From positions 1 through 34,167 of IMG/VR virus record IMGVR_UViG_3300035670_000774: a stretch of 34,167 nucleotides of DNA; one strand, written 5' to 3'. The notes beneath the pieces were generated by a model. That model did not search any database. It saw only the letters and a program-made list of their open reading frames with translations, and was not told where the DNA came from. The position numbers and the translations under genes are program-made. Below are positions 1 to 8,341 of the stretch, in pieces (the first letter of the stretch is position 1; every line of letters begins with the position of its first letter). The DNA comes from a virus.

Positions 1-1174
1 ACTTGTTAAATTTAAGTTCATCACGAGTAATTTCAGCAGTACGACCTAAACTAAATCCTTGCTGAGGTAATAGTCTCGAGATAGGAACGTTAAGTGATTT
101 GTATAACTTTTCTTCGAAGTATTTGATGTCAGTAATTTCGCCAAGATTAGCAGCGCCAGCAAGAGTACTGATTTCTGTTGACTTACCTTCGCCGCGACGA
201 GGAATCCAAAAGTCTTCCTGCATCGTCATAAACTTACGATCGTCTTTGACTTCGCCTGTAGCAGAATCATAAACAACTTTGTTTCGGAACTTTGTCATGA
301 TATCGCGAAGATACTGCTCCGCCTTAATTCTTGGCATATTGCCAACATCAATATAAAACACACGACGTTCTGGTGCGCGAGATAGACGATAAATTACTAC
401 TGCGTCTTCAATCATACGCAACTGGTTCAATGGTTTAATTGCTTTATGTAAATAACCCAAAACCATTTGACGTCTTGGATCCATCAAACCAGAGTTCACA
501 TTTACAATTGCGTCTACTGAAATTTTAGCCGCAGAGTTAACGGGACCAGAAACCATTGTCTGACCTTGGACCATTGCTCTATCATTGTAGATGTAAAACT
601 CTTGTACACCTGCTACAACTTCAGCACCAGTTCGTGGATCTTTTTTCTTTTGAACTGTACGAACTTTTTTGATCTTTCGCGGATCAATGTATACTAGTTC
701 CTGAATACCCAAACGTGGTTGCTTTTCATCAATTAACACTTGATAAAACAAACGACCATCAATATACCAGTTACGGAATATTTCAGCACCATAGTTTGAA
801 AAGTCTAATAAACGAAGAACGTTATCAAACTCTTCGCGAATCATTTCTTTTACGTTATCTGGTTGCTCCAGATCATCAAGAATGATCGAAACAGATTTGC
901 CTGTGACATCGTGAACGACAGCCTCGTTGACAATATCTTCAACTGCTGTTTCGAGTTCTGGTTGCATCGCCATCTCACGATAACGTGTAACCAGGTCTCC
1001 TTCGTTTTTATATGCTGATTCTAGATCGAGATATGTTCCGTAATAACCACCAGACATAATATTAATGGCGCCGTCATCAGTGATAGGCGTGCCAAGTTGT
1101 GGTTGTACTGAAGAAACTTCTTCCCCTTTACCTTTACGGATAATCTCGAAGCCGAATAAACTAATCCCAGCCAT
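1..1174 (-). CDS. gp20: Portal vertex protein (T4 gp20 homologue), C-terminus cut by window edge
   Basis: The frame is open from an ATG at 1174 to the window edge, about 391 codons, while T4 gp20 has 524, so the C-terminal quarter is missing. I translated it by hand. It begins MAISLFGFEIIRKGK-like (MAGISLFGFEIIRKG) and contains the T4-type portal core: LNQLRMIEDAVVIYRLSRAP, ERRVFYIDVGNMPRIKAEQY, then FWIPRRGEGKSTEI and SLNVPISRLLPQQGF. The portal forms the dodecameric ring at one head vertex through which gp17 pumps DNA and onto which the neck docks. A GAGG ribosome-binding site precedes the ATG. The gene follows gp19 after 35 bases, and the gap holds half of a hairpin. Family assignment is firm; the full length is not visible. 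Confidence 0.96.
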   Translation of the reverse strand, partial: MAGISLFGFEIIRKGKGEEVSSVQPQLGTPITDDGAINIMSGGYYGTYLDLESAYKNEGDLVTRYREMAMQPELETAVEDIVNEAVVHDVTGKSVSIILDDLEQPDNVKEMIREEFDNVLRLLDFSNYGAEIFRNWYIDGRLFYQVLIDEKQPRLGIQELVYIDPRKIKKVRTVQKKKDPRTGAEVVAGVQEFYIYNDRAMVQGQTMVSGPVNSAAKISVDAIVNVNSGLMDPRRQMVLGYLHKAIKPLNQLRMIEDAVVIYRLSRAPERRVFYIDVGNMPRIKAEQYLRDIMTKFRNKVVYDSATGEVKDDRKFMTMQEDFWIPRRGEGKSTEISTLAGAANLGEITDIKYFEEKLYKSLNVPISRLLPQQGFSLGRTAEITRDELKFNK

Positions 1175-1196
1175 AAATGAACCTCATGATATAGTA

Positions 1197-1225
1197 AACC
1201 AGAGTTGTATTAAACAACTCTAGTT
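1197..1225 (-). other. 12-bp RNA hairpin between tail-tube and portal genes
   Basis: On the transcribed strand AACTAGAGTTGT and ACAACTCTGGTT pair over 12 bp (one G-U) around a 5-base TTAAT loop. The left arm covers the last codons of gene 19 and the loop carries its stop codon. No U-tract follows, so it is not a textbook intrinsic terminator. It may be an mRNA stability or attenuation element that lets gene 19 message outnumber gene 20 message. The structure is seen in the sequence; its function is inferred. Confidence 0.5.
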
Positions 1226-1767
1226 GACTTACTGTTATTATTGACTGCTTCCCACCATTGATATGAGAACGTCACAGTATATTCTTCAATTGCGTCATTG
1301 TTACCCCAATCTAAATCGATTGGTGATAAGTCAGTTGGGAAGAGACCTCTGAAAACATATTCTCTTTCTACGTTTCCAGTTTTACCGTAATGTTTTACTT
1401 TACCATCTACGGTGTAGCTGTTAGGTGTTGCTCCAAGAGTTCTTAGGTTTCCACCGTGCGAATTAATTCCAGACATCCAGCTCTCGAATGCGCCACGAAT
1501 TTTGAAGTCTTCGTCATTTAGAACTGTTATTGTCCAATCAGCAAATGTTCTGTTGCCAGCAAACTTTACTTCGCGACCAAAGTATTGTACTGGAACCATT
1601 CCAAGTGTTGATCCTGGGATTTGTCCGCTTTTTGCCTTGAAGACCAAGTCGCGATTTAAACCCTGATCGCCCAACCCGAATGGGAAATTTACCGAAATCT
1701 CGAACAGATTTGCACGTGCGCCGTCAAATTTCATCTCTTGACGGAAAGTGTTTACATTAAAAGCCAT
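1210..1767 (-). CDS. gp19: Tail tube protein (T4 gp19 homologue)
   Basis: At 185 aa it is near the 163 aa of T4 gp19. The opening MAFNVNTFRQEMKFDGARAN followed by NLFEISVNFP, the central GREVKFAGNRTFADWTITVL and the C-terminal VTFSYQWWEAV fit the T4-type tube monomer, which stacks as hexameric rings to form the rigid inner tail tube. It lies between gp18 and gp20, as in T4. An AGGAGAA ribosome-binding site sits 9 bases before the ATG. A late-promoter-like AATAAATA lies 24 bases upstream, so it may have its own late transcript in addition to read-through. A strong hairpin covers its stop codon. Confidence 0.96.
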   Translation of the reverse strand: MAFNVNTFRQEMKFDGARANLFEISVNFPFGLGDQGLNRDLVFKAKSGQIPGSTLGMVPVQYFGREVKFAGNRTFADWTITVLNDEDFKIRGAFESWMSGINSHGGNLRTLGATPNSYTVDGKVKHYGKTGNVEREYVFRGLFPTDLSPIDLDWGNNDAIEEYTVTFSYQWWEAVNNNSKSTRVV

Positions 1768-1790
1768 TGCGTTATTCTCCTGACTTTATC

Positions 1791-1798
1791 TATTTATT
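1791..1798 (-). promoter_or_regulatory. T4-type late promoter-like box before gene 19
   Basis: AATAAATA on the transcribed strand differs from the T4 late consensus TATAAATA at one base. It overlaps the tandem stop codons of gene 18 and lies 24 bases before the gene 19 ATG, leaving room for a short leader with the AGGAG site. Such octamers also occur by chance in this AT-rich DNA, so the position is the main support. Confidence 0.5.
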
Positions 1799-3557
1799 AG
1801 AAACGTCCAACGATTTCGTCGAATGCTACGCCACTGCGAACAGCCACAAAGTTCAACTGAATAAAGTTGACGCTTCTTGCTGGTTTAATATAGATATCGC
1901 CGACAAACTCATTGCGATCAATGACTCCTGCCGTATTGTTTGATTCGTCACAAACAACGCGGAAGTCAAAGATACCACGACGAGCTTGAACGTCTCTTAA
2001 GAAAGGCTCAACCAACGCAACGAATTGTGCTCTTGTAAATTCATCATTGAACTCGAAGAGGCTAGTACGTGCAGCACGAGAAATTGCTTTTTCAAGAGTA
2101 ATAAACAAGCGACGAACGTTAATGCGATCAAATGCGCTTGGTCGACCTTGTAGAGTCTTGTCTCCGAAGAGGATAGTTCCTTCTCCTGGGAATGACACTA
2201 CTGGGTTTACTCCCTTCTTATAAAGTGTATCACGCTCTGCTTGAGTTGGGTTGAACGACAACTTCACTAGATTGCGAATTTGACCGCGCTCTAATCCAGC
2301 TGGTGAGAACCAAGGATCACGATTTAGGTCAGTACGAACACATAGACCAGCAACGTCAGCATTGAGAGGAACCCAACGATAAACGTCGTTGTACTTATCG
2401 TATTGATACTTCCAACCTGAATCCATTACACCGTAAGATGTTGCTGGTGATAGTGTGTCACGGAAGGCAGTAATGTCGGCAGCTTTAGTTACTGACGTTA
2501 CAGCATTTGCGTATGTTGGGGAAATAAATGCAACACAGTCTTTACGTTCATCAGCTGCTGACAATAGAGCACTTGCTACCGCTGTAGCATAAGCAACTGA
2601 GGAGTTTCCTGTTGCTTCAGCACCCAAGTCGCCGCCAAACAATAGAGAAATATCAATTGCTTCTGTGTTCTTAAACAAGTCAAGAGCAGCAATCCAGTTA
2701 CCACCAGTCACAGCGCCATCAGCACCGTTTACTAGTGAGTATGTTGTTACTGCGGTATTTGGTGTGTGGAACTCAACGCTTGCAGCATTTACTGTTGCAA
2801 CTGTTTGACCCCAAGCATTGGCAGCATTTGATCCTGCTGGGTGACCCATCCAGTGAATGTAGCGAGAATTGCGGTATAGCACTTCTTTATAGTAAATGCT
2901 TGCGTTATCGCTACCCTTTGCGTCTGATGCTTTCGATAGATTTGAGAATCTTTCGAGTACTGTGTTAGCAGCACCAGAAATTAATCCGTCTTCATCAACA
3001 ACTACAACGTGAACCTCGTCCTTAACGTAGGTATTATTTGTAACTGACAATGCATATGAAGATGTATTTGGAGCAGCATCAAATAGTCCGCGATAAGTCC
3101 AGGTTGCGAATTCGTTTGGATCGCCGCAAACTGAAACCTTTAGAGTGTTTCCTAGTTTGCCTGGGTATCGTGCGGCAAATGCGATTTCAGCATTAGCAGT
3201 TTGATATTGAGTTGAGAAGTATTCGCTGTCGTTCTTGACTAGAACATAGTGCGAAGAGTTTGAAACAGCGTTATTTGAACGGCTTGCTCCAGCAGTGTCA
3301 TTAACAACACGAATTACTCGTAAGTCATTACCATAGGACAAAAAGTTTGCAGCAGATAAAAATGATACTGCTGAATTTGTATCTGGTTTTGAGAAAACTT
3401 GCAAGAGGTCGTTTTCGCTGGATACTTGAATAACAGCGTTTGCTGGACCCCAGTTAAAGAAACCTAGTGTTCCGCCAGTTGAAGTTCCAACGCCTGGTAC
3501 GGAAGCTGTAAGATCAATTTCAGAAGTATTCACTCCTGGAGAGACTAAAAATGCCAT
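1797..3557 (-). CDS. gp18: Contractile tail sheath protein (T4 gp18 homologue)
   Basis: This 586-aa protein (T4 gp18 is 659 aa) begins with the sheath signature MAFLVSPGVNTSEIDLTASV and continues GTLGFFNWGPANA. The C-terminal part, roughly residues 490-585, carries the conserved sheath core with FVEPF-like LVEPFLRDVQARRGIFDFRV, VIDRNEFVGDIYIKPARSV and a final FDEIVGRF. Sheath subunits polymerise round the gp19 tube and contract on infection. Cells of conserved sequence at both termini with a variable middle (about 90-350) match the family, where the surface-exposed domains are variable. AGGAG lies 7 bases before the ATG. Two stop codons in a row end it. Confidence 0.97.
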   Translation of the reverse strand: MAFLVSPGVNTSEIDLTASVPGVGTSTGGTLGFFNWGPANAVIQVSSENDLLQVFSKPDTNSAVSFLSAANFLSYGNDLRVIRVVNDTAGASRSNNAVSNSSHYVLVKNDSEYFSTQYQTANAEIAFAARYPGKLGNTLKVSVCGDPNEFATWTYRGLFDAAPNTSSYALSVTNNTYVKDEVHVVVVDEDGLISGAANTVLERFSNLSKASDAKGSDNASIYYKEVLYRNSRYIHWMGHPAGSNAANAWGQTVATVNAASVEFHTPNTAVTTYSLVNGADGAVTGGNWIAALDLFKNTEAIDISLLFGGDLGAEATGNSSVAYATAVASALLSAADERKDCVAFISPTYANAVTSVTKAADITAFRDTLSPATSYGVMDSGWKYQYDKYNDVYRWVPLNADVAGLCVRTDLNRDPWFSPAGLERGQIRNLVKLSFNPTQAERDTLYKKGVNPVVSFPGEGTILFGDKTLQGRPSAFDRINVRRLFITLEKAISRAARTSLFEFNDEFTRAQFVALVEPFLRDVQARRGIFDFRVVCDESNNTAGVIDRNEFVGDIYIKPARSVNFIQLNFVAVRSGVAFDEIVGRF

Positions 3558-3600
3558 GTTTATGCTCCTATGAATGGAGAATTAAGAAAATCTACCTGAT

Positions 3601-3608
3601 TATTTAGT
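3601..3608 (-). promoter_or_regulatory. Late promoter-like ACTAAATA before gene 18
   Basis: ACTAAATA on the transcribed strand lies 44 bases before the gene 18 ATG, in a 63-base gap. It differs from TATAAATA at two positions, but the same octamer recurs in the intergenic gap before the gene at 24934-25263, which suggests a relaxed late-promoter variant. Low-complexity AT-rich DNA makes chance matches likely. Confidence 0.35.
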
Positions 3609-3620
3609 AATTTGTAAAGT

Positions 3621-5252
3621 CTAATGTTTTTCAGCAAAATTCCAATAGACTCCGTCTTCAACGTATCCAACATCCTGGTCAACGTCTAAGTGTCCAGCCA
3701 ATATGGGTAATGAATCTTCTTCAATTTCACGCAATTGATCGGCATTGAATTTTTTTCTAACCTCATCTTTTGCGATATCCATAAAGAAGTTTTGATTGGT
3801 CATCCACGAAAATAACACCAAACACATAACAAGGTCATCGTGAGAACCTTCTTCAGCCTCATAACTTGTTCCTTTGGCTATAAAGGTGGAAAGTTCGGCT
3901 ATAGTTTCAAAGTCTTGTATAATAAGTTTTTGATTTTCAATTAGATTTTTTAACTGTGAGCATCCTAATCTTTTTACAGATTTTGTTGTTCTGATGCCAC
4001 GAATAGACTTATTTCCAAACCCGCTATTTAATATAATCTTTTTCTTCACTACAATTGTTGATAGAATATTATCATACTCATAGTCGTCGAATAGTGAGTC
4101 GGCAACCTGCTGTCCATTATCATTAATTTCTACCAACGCAAATGCTTTGTTAAAGTAATCACCAAGTTTTTTGATGATACTTGGAAAAACTAATGGAGCA
4201 ACGTCGTTATTTTTATAGGTCGCTACAAGTTTATAGGGCATAGAAGTTACATCTACAACAGCGATTGCCGAGTAGTCTAATCCCTTTCCTCTAGAAGTAT
4301 CTATAGCCATTACATAGTTATGATTAGGCAACGGTTGATCGTAAATTTTAATCCCACCATCAGAAATATGCAATGGAGTTACAAACGCCAATGACTTAAG
4401 AGCTGCAGCAGAAAGCAGAGTTCCTGAAGAACCCATAAACTCGCATTCCATTTCCTGTGAAAACTTCTCTTCACCAAGAACTCGGCGTTGCTCATCTGCC
4501 CATTGTTGAGTTCTTCCTGGAACCTGACGCCAGTTAGCCTCAACGTGAGTGAATCCATTTTGATTTTCAACAGCCTCAGTCCACATTCTATAAAAGTGGT
4601 TCATACCATTTGGTGTTGAGGATATAAGAATTTTTGAAGTCTCACCAGAAGAAATCGTTGGGTATACCGAAGTGAAGAATTCTTCGGCAATATTACTTGG
4701 CACGAATGCAAACTCATCAAGATAGAGTAACGAGATAGAGAAACCACGAATCGCGCTGGAAGCAGTTGAGTTAGCCAATACACGACATCCGTTTTCAAGT
4801 TCAATATCGCCCTTGTTCCAGACTTTAACACCCTGCTGAATCCACATCGGCAATGCTTCATAGGCTAACTTAATGCGAGCGAGGATTTCTCTTGACGTGC
4901 TGGCTTTGTTCGCAAGAATCGCGACAGTCTTATCTTGATTGAATAGAATGTACCAAAGAATATAGCCAACGATGATCGTTGTTTTACCAACCTGACGACC
5001 TGCTTTGACTATAACGCGACGATTATTATTGATATCATTGACAACTTGTTTTTGAAACGGGTAAAGTTCAATCTGAACGAATCCTTTATCAAGTGTAATA
5101 ATCTTGACATAGTTTTCAATAAAATATGTTGGATCTTGAGCGCATTTGACAAACTCACGGACTTGATCTTCCGTGAGATTCATTGCCATGTTAACTCTTT
5201 TTAATTTGGGATTCCCCAAATAATGTTTAAGTTTAGCCGCTATTGGATTCAT
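3621..5252 (-). CDS. gp17: Terminase large subunit, ATPase/nuclease (T4 gp17 homologue)
   Basis: This 543-aa packaging motor cuts concatemeric DNA and pumps it through the portal using ATP. The N-terminal ATPase shows Walker A AGRQVGKT (residues 84-91), Walker B LLYLDEF (175-181, with D179 and E180) and the coupling motif SSTPN (211-215). The C-terminal RNase H-like nuclease has acidic residues in AIDTSRGKGLDYSAI (D318), FALVEIND (E375) and HDDLVM (D472/D473). T4 gp17 is 610 aa. The chosen ATG overlaps gp16 by 20 bases and has a poor ribosome-binding site. An internal ATG at 5189 (MAMNLTEDQ) has AAAGAG six bases upstream and could be the real start. I kept the longer form because the NPKLKR-type leader looks family-like to me. 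Confidence 0.97.
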   Translation of the reverse strand: MNPIAAKLKHYLGNPKLKRVNMAMNLTEDQVREFVKCAQDPTYFIENYVKIITLDKGFVQIELYPFQKQVVNDINNNRRVIVKAGRQVGKTTIIVGYILWYILFNQDKTVAILANKASTSREILARIKLAYEALPMWIQQGVKVWNKGDIELENGCRVLANSTASSAIRGFSISLLYLDEFAFVPSNIAEEFFTSVYPTISSGETSKILISSTPNGMNHFYRMWTEAVENQNGFTHVEANWRQVPGRTQQWADEQRRVLGEEKFSQEMECEFMGSSGTLLSAAALKSLAFVTPLHISDGGIKIYDQPLPNHNYVMAIDTSRGKGLDYSAIAVVDVTSMPYKLVATYKNNDVAPLVFPSIIKKLGDYFNKAFALVEINDNGQQVADSLFDDYEYDNILSTIVVKKKIILNSGFGNKSIRGIRTTKSVKRLGCSQLKNLIENQKLIIQDFETIAELSTFIAKGTSYEAEEGSHDDLVMCLVLFSWMTNQNFFMDIAKDEVRKKFNADQLREIEEDSLPILAGHLDVDQDVGYVEDGVYWNFAEKH

Positions 5253-5643
5253 TTTTTAATTGTCGCAATAACTCAGCAGTTGAACCAACGAATACTGCTT
5301 TGTCTACATTGATATTAGTTGGAGAGACAACTTGATCCTTTGGTTTTAGATCTTGCTGCTGCTTTTGAAGGATCATAAGTTTCTCTGTAACGTCGGAAAG
5401 ATTTTTGATCATATTCGCAGCAACTTCATATGCACGAGGATGCTGACTTTCTTTCGCAACTTCTAAGATACCGTCAAGTGCTTCGTTGCCTTTTTCGATT
5501 AGATTATAATAATTTGCGCGCGAATAGTGTGCGTCTGGATCTACAGATTCGTCCTGATGAATAGTGATAGGTTTATCTTCTCTCACCGCAGGAACATAAT
5601 CTGTATTTAAAATTTCTGCTAAATTTTTATCTACTTCACTCAT
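5233..5643 (-). CDS. gp16: Terminase small subunit (T4 gp16 homologue)
   Basis: This 136-aa protein (T4 gp16 is 164 aa) has an acidic N-terminus, a central helical and probably coiled-coil region (about 42-100, containing HPRAYEVAANMIKNLSDV and TEKLMILQKQQQDL) and a C-terminal VFVGSTAELLRQLK. That pattern is typical of the small terminase of T4-like phages, which forms a ring that selects DNA and stimulates gp17. Its place between gp15 and gp17 is the T4 order. It starts on an ATGA overlap with the gp15 stop and ends 20 bases inside gp17, so translation of the three is probably coupled. Identification rests on both synteny and sequence pattern. Confidence 0.93.
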   Translation of the reverse strand: MSEVDKNLAEILNTDYVPAVREDKPITIHQDESVDPDAHYSRANYYNLIEKGNEALDGILEVAKESQHPRAYEVAANMIKNLSDVTEKLMILQKQQQDLKPKDQVVSPTNINVDKAVFVGSTAELLRQLKNESNSG

Positions 5644-6647
5644 AAGAAATCAGGATATTCCGAAATAGTAGTCGTAAAACCGAAATCATCATTTGCGTTA
5701 GCAGTTAAAGGGTTAGGCTCAACTGTTATCATAACAACTTGATTTTCAAACACATCAAATGTGGATATAACATAAGAAGCACCAGATATAACACCTTTAA
5801 GTTTTCTACCTGATGTCAATACACCTTCAGTGTCATATATGATTAAGTTGTTTGCTGTTGAATCCCAAGATTTTACAAACGCAGTTACGTTTGCTTCTTC
5901 AAGTTTATCGCCTTCAAATACTAACTCGCCAACTTTATATGTTCCAGAACCAGAACTGAAAGTGATTAATCTATCAACTTCTCCGCTGGTAGAACTATCA
6001 ATATATGTATTCGCGATTGCTTTGCGAATAATTTTAGAGTTCGATCCTGAACTAATTGGACCATACAAATATGCTTTTGCTGAAAATGTTAAAGTCCATA
6101 CTATAATACGAAGATCATCAGCTGCGCCAGTATCATTAGAAACATCATACGAAACTGAATCTAATATAATAGGAACGTCAACAGGTCTCATCTCGGTGAG
6201 ATTAATCGTTACAGTATAGTCTGGATTAAAGTATGGTAAAATTTGTTCAATAATTTGTGTGCCGTCTTCAGTGTTTCGCACATAAATGTTTAATGTAAAA
6301 TTAAAATTATATGGAGCAACATACGAAGCCTTAACACTGGTAGAAGAATCAGCAGCAAATTGTTTTACGAAAGAAGAATTTTTTCTCAAAGGATCATATG
6401 TGATAGAATCAAGTTCAAATGACATACGTGGTAGTGTTAATTGAACTTCTTGATTTAAATTTGGATCTTGAGTGATACGAGTATAAAACTTTTCTTTAGT
6501 GGCATAACTCAACGGAACTGTGATGCGTTCGATTTCTTGTGTGCCTGCTGCATTATAACGCACTAAACGTAAATTGTTAAACATCGTGCCGAACGCGACG
6601 ACAAGTTTACGAGTTATACGATGATAAAAATGTTTTTTAGATAGCAT
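5640..6647 (-). CDS. gp15: Tail completion / sheath stabiliser protein (T4 gp15 homologue)
   Basis: At 335 aa it is somewhat longer than T4 gp15 (272 aa). The N-terminus has the family pattern FYHRITRKLVVAFGTMFNNL (residues 7-26), then ITVPLSYATKEKFYTRITQD and LPRMSFELDSITYDPLRK. Gp15 forms the hexameric ring that caps the tail tube and sheath and docks onto the gp13/gp14 neck. The extra length is in the C-terminal third (about 215-335), which contains GTYKVGELVF and looks like an added beta-rich domain. A similar segment, GTFIKDEVVYQG, occurs in the C-terminal part of the neighbouring gp14. The start lies 4 bases after the gp14 stop. Confidence 0.94.
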   Translation of the reverse strand: MLSKKHFYHRITRKLVVAFGTMFNNLRLVRYNAAGTQEIERITVPLSYATKEKFYTRITQDPNLNQEVQLTLPRMSFELDSITYDPLRKNSSFVKQFAADSSTSVKASYVAPYNFNFTLNIYVRNTEDGTQIIEQILPYFNPDYTVTINLTEMRPVDVPIILDSVSYDVSNDTGAADDLRIIVWTLTFSAKAYLYGPISSGSNSKIIRKAIANTYIDSSTSGEVDRLITFSSGSGTYKVGELVFEGDKLEEANVTAFVKSWDSTANNLIIYDTEGVLTSGRKLKGVISGASYVISTFDVFENQVVMITVEPNPLTANANDDFGFTTTISEYPDFL

Positions 6648-6651
6648 TTGA

Positions 6652-7533
6652 TTATTCGTTTGGTGTGCCGAATGGGTTTAATTCTGTCCAATCCAAAATA
6701 TTATCAGCTTCCGTTTCAAGTCTAACATTGTCATCAAATAGAGTATTAGAATCTTCTTGAGTATTTCCTGGTGTTCCTACAATCGTTAACCAGTTAGCAC
6801 CACTTGAAACTCCGATAACGGCAGTATTCCCTTCAAATTCACCCTTAATATTTCTGAGTCTCAATTTACCAGTAGCGACATTCCAGTCAGAAACATAACC
6901 TTTAGCGGTTGCGCTACCAAGAGAAGCACCTTGGTACACAACTTCATCTTTAATAAACGTTCCTGTTCCACCGCTTTGCATTGAATACTCAATGCCAAAT
7001 GCTCTTACATCACCAATATTATCAATTTCTGAAACGCCTGTGTTAAACAACTCGCCATTATATTTGAAGGCTTCGATGCTCAATCCGAACATATATGGAG
7101 CAACTTTGCCTGCTTGGAAAAAGTTTTTTTCTTCTTCAACGAAACGAATTTCCATAATCTTTTGTTGAACGGGCAACCAGATTAAATCGCCTTCCTTTGG
7201 CATTGTTCGAACAGTTGATGGAATATATCTTTCAAAAGTTCTACGCGCAACAGCAACGCGAGCAGCCTTTTGAATTTCTAAACCAAACTTTGAGAAAAAT
7301 TCTTGATTGCCTTCGAAGTCTTGAAATGACTCAAGGTACATATCAATCTTATATGCTTTACTATAAGATTTGACTGGATCATCGCCGTATAATGCATCTA
7401 AACTTGATTGAGATTCACGAGGCATATACCAAATGTCAATGCCATGATTTTTGATTGACTCTATAATCATATCCTCAATGAGCATTTGCTCACGAGTAGC
7501 ACCTTGATTGTTAAAGTAAACTGAAACTGGCAT
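6652..7533 (-). CDS. gp14: Neck protein (T4 gp14 homologue)
   Basis: This 293-aa protein (T4 gp14 is 256 aa) contains the recognisable neck pattern NNQGATREQMLIEDMIIESI, HGIDIWYMPRES, then YLESFQDFEGNQEFFSKFGL and LIWLPVQQKIMEIRFVEEEK. Gp14 joins gp13 to close the filled head and form the tail-docking neck. Roughly residues 185-260 (with GTFIKDEVVYQG and SDWNVATGKLRLRNIKGEF) look like the inserted beta-rich domain also seen at the end of gp15, so the two neighbours may share a small Ig-like or capsid-decoration fold. Its start is 5 bases after the gp13 stop. Confidence 0.94.
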   Translation of the reverse strand: MPVSVYFNNQGATREQMLIEDMIIESIKNHGIDIWYMPRESQSSLDALYGDDPVKSYSKAYKIDMYLESFQDFEGNQEFFSKFGLEIQKAARVAVARRTFERYIPSTVRTMPKEGDLIWLPVQQKIMEIRFVEEEKNFFQAGKVAPYMFGLSIEAFKYNGELFNTGVSEIDNIGDVRAFGIEYSMQSGGTGTFIKDEVVYQGASLGSATAKGYVSDWNVATGKLRLRNIKGEFEGNTAVIGVSSGANWLTIVGTPGNTQEDSNTLFDDNVRLETEADNILDWTELNPFGTPNE

Positions 7534-7538
7534 TTAAC

Positions 7539-8300
7539 TTATCCAACTAACATTTGTGGCGGTGCTTCGTAAGTATCGCGAAGAGTTTCTTCTAGAGCCT
7601 CTATTTCTGCGATAGCATCATTGTAAATTTTTTCGCCATTTACGACCAAGCCACCAGGAAGTGTGTAGTTGGAATATTTTGTAATATTAGAACCCCATTG
7701 TCGCTTTATCAATGCTGTTGCATATGATTTTAGCCACGAGTCATTAAACACTTTGGTGTATGTTGCTGGATCGACAACTCGAACAGCCTGAAATACAATG
7801 TAGTCTTGGTCTGTTAAACGGCTACCAAGTTTAGTCAACATGGTAATTCTATTTGTTTTTTTGTTATAGTTGATGGGTATTTCGCCAGTTGTAATCGAAC
7901 TCAACATTTCCAAATGCTGACGGGCGACGTAATAATAAGTGTATGAACCAGCGAGAAGATTGTAAAAATCGTTTAGACGGATTTGATAATTGATATCAAA
8001 GATGTTAAAACCGCTGGCATTCGTGGAAGAGATACTTCCAGCAGTGAGTGGTAGCAATCTTGTAACGCCGACGATAGAATCAGCGACATCGATATAGTTG
8101 TTGGCTATGATTCCAGCATTTAATTGCTGACCGAGATATACTTCTTCGGTTCCGTCGTAATGAAAATCGCGATATTTAATGAGAGCATCGTCGATTCGAT
8201 CTTCGATTTGATCGTCGTCGATATTAATATCAATGACTGGAAAACCGAGTTTGCGGAGGCAATAGTCTTTAAGTTCTGCGCGGGAAGCTGGTTGAGCCAT
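7539..8300 (-). CDS. gp13: Neck protein (T4 gp13 homologue)
   Basis: This 253-aa protein (T4 gp13 is 309 aa) opens with MAQPASRAELKDYCLRKLGF and PVIDINIDDDQIEDRIDDAL, continues KYRDFHYDGTEEVYL, and has a C-terminal helical region with IFQAVRVVDP-like FQAVRVVDPATYTKVFNDSW and LIKRQWGSNITKY. Gp13 binds the portal after packaging and with gp14 makes the neck. It is the first gene behind a perfect TATAAATA box, so it probably opens a late operon running through gp14-gp20. GAGAA lies about 5 bases before the ATG. Confidence 0.93.
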   Translation of the reverse strand: MAQPASRAELKDYCLRKLGFPVIDINIDDDQIEDRIDDALIKYRDFHYDGTEEVYLGQQLNAGIIANNYIDVADSIVGVTRLLPLTAGSISSTNASGFNIFDINYQIRLNDFYNLLAGSYTYYYVARQHLEMLSSITTGEIPINYNKKTNRITMLTKLGSRLTDQDYIVFQAVRVVDPATYTKVFNDSWLKSYATALIKRQWGSNITKYSNYTLPGGLVVNGEKIYNDAIAEIEALEETLRDTYEAPPQMLVG

Positions 8301-8331
8301 TAGAATTCTCTAAACTGAGGAAATATAATGG

Positions 8332-8339
8332 TATTTATA
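8332..8339 (-). promoter_or_regulatory. Perfect T4 late promoter box before gene 13
   Basis: TATAAATA on the transcribed strand is an exact match to the T4 late promoter, read by host RNA polymerase carrying the gp55 sigma-like factor with gp33 and the gp45 clamp. It lies in the 41-base gap between the oxygenase gene ending at 8342 and gene 13, 32 bases before the gene 13 ATG. It is the only exact match I found in an intergenic position. Confidence 0.75.
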
Positions 8340-8341
8340 AA

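Noticed and set aside
3558-3585. CTCC...GGAG stem that could hide the gene 18 ribosome-binding site
   Set aside because: Only four base pairs, too weak to support a regulatory claim.
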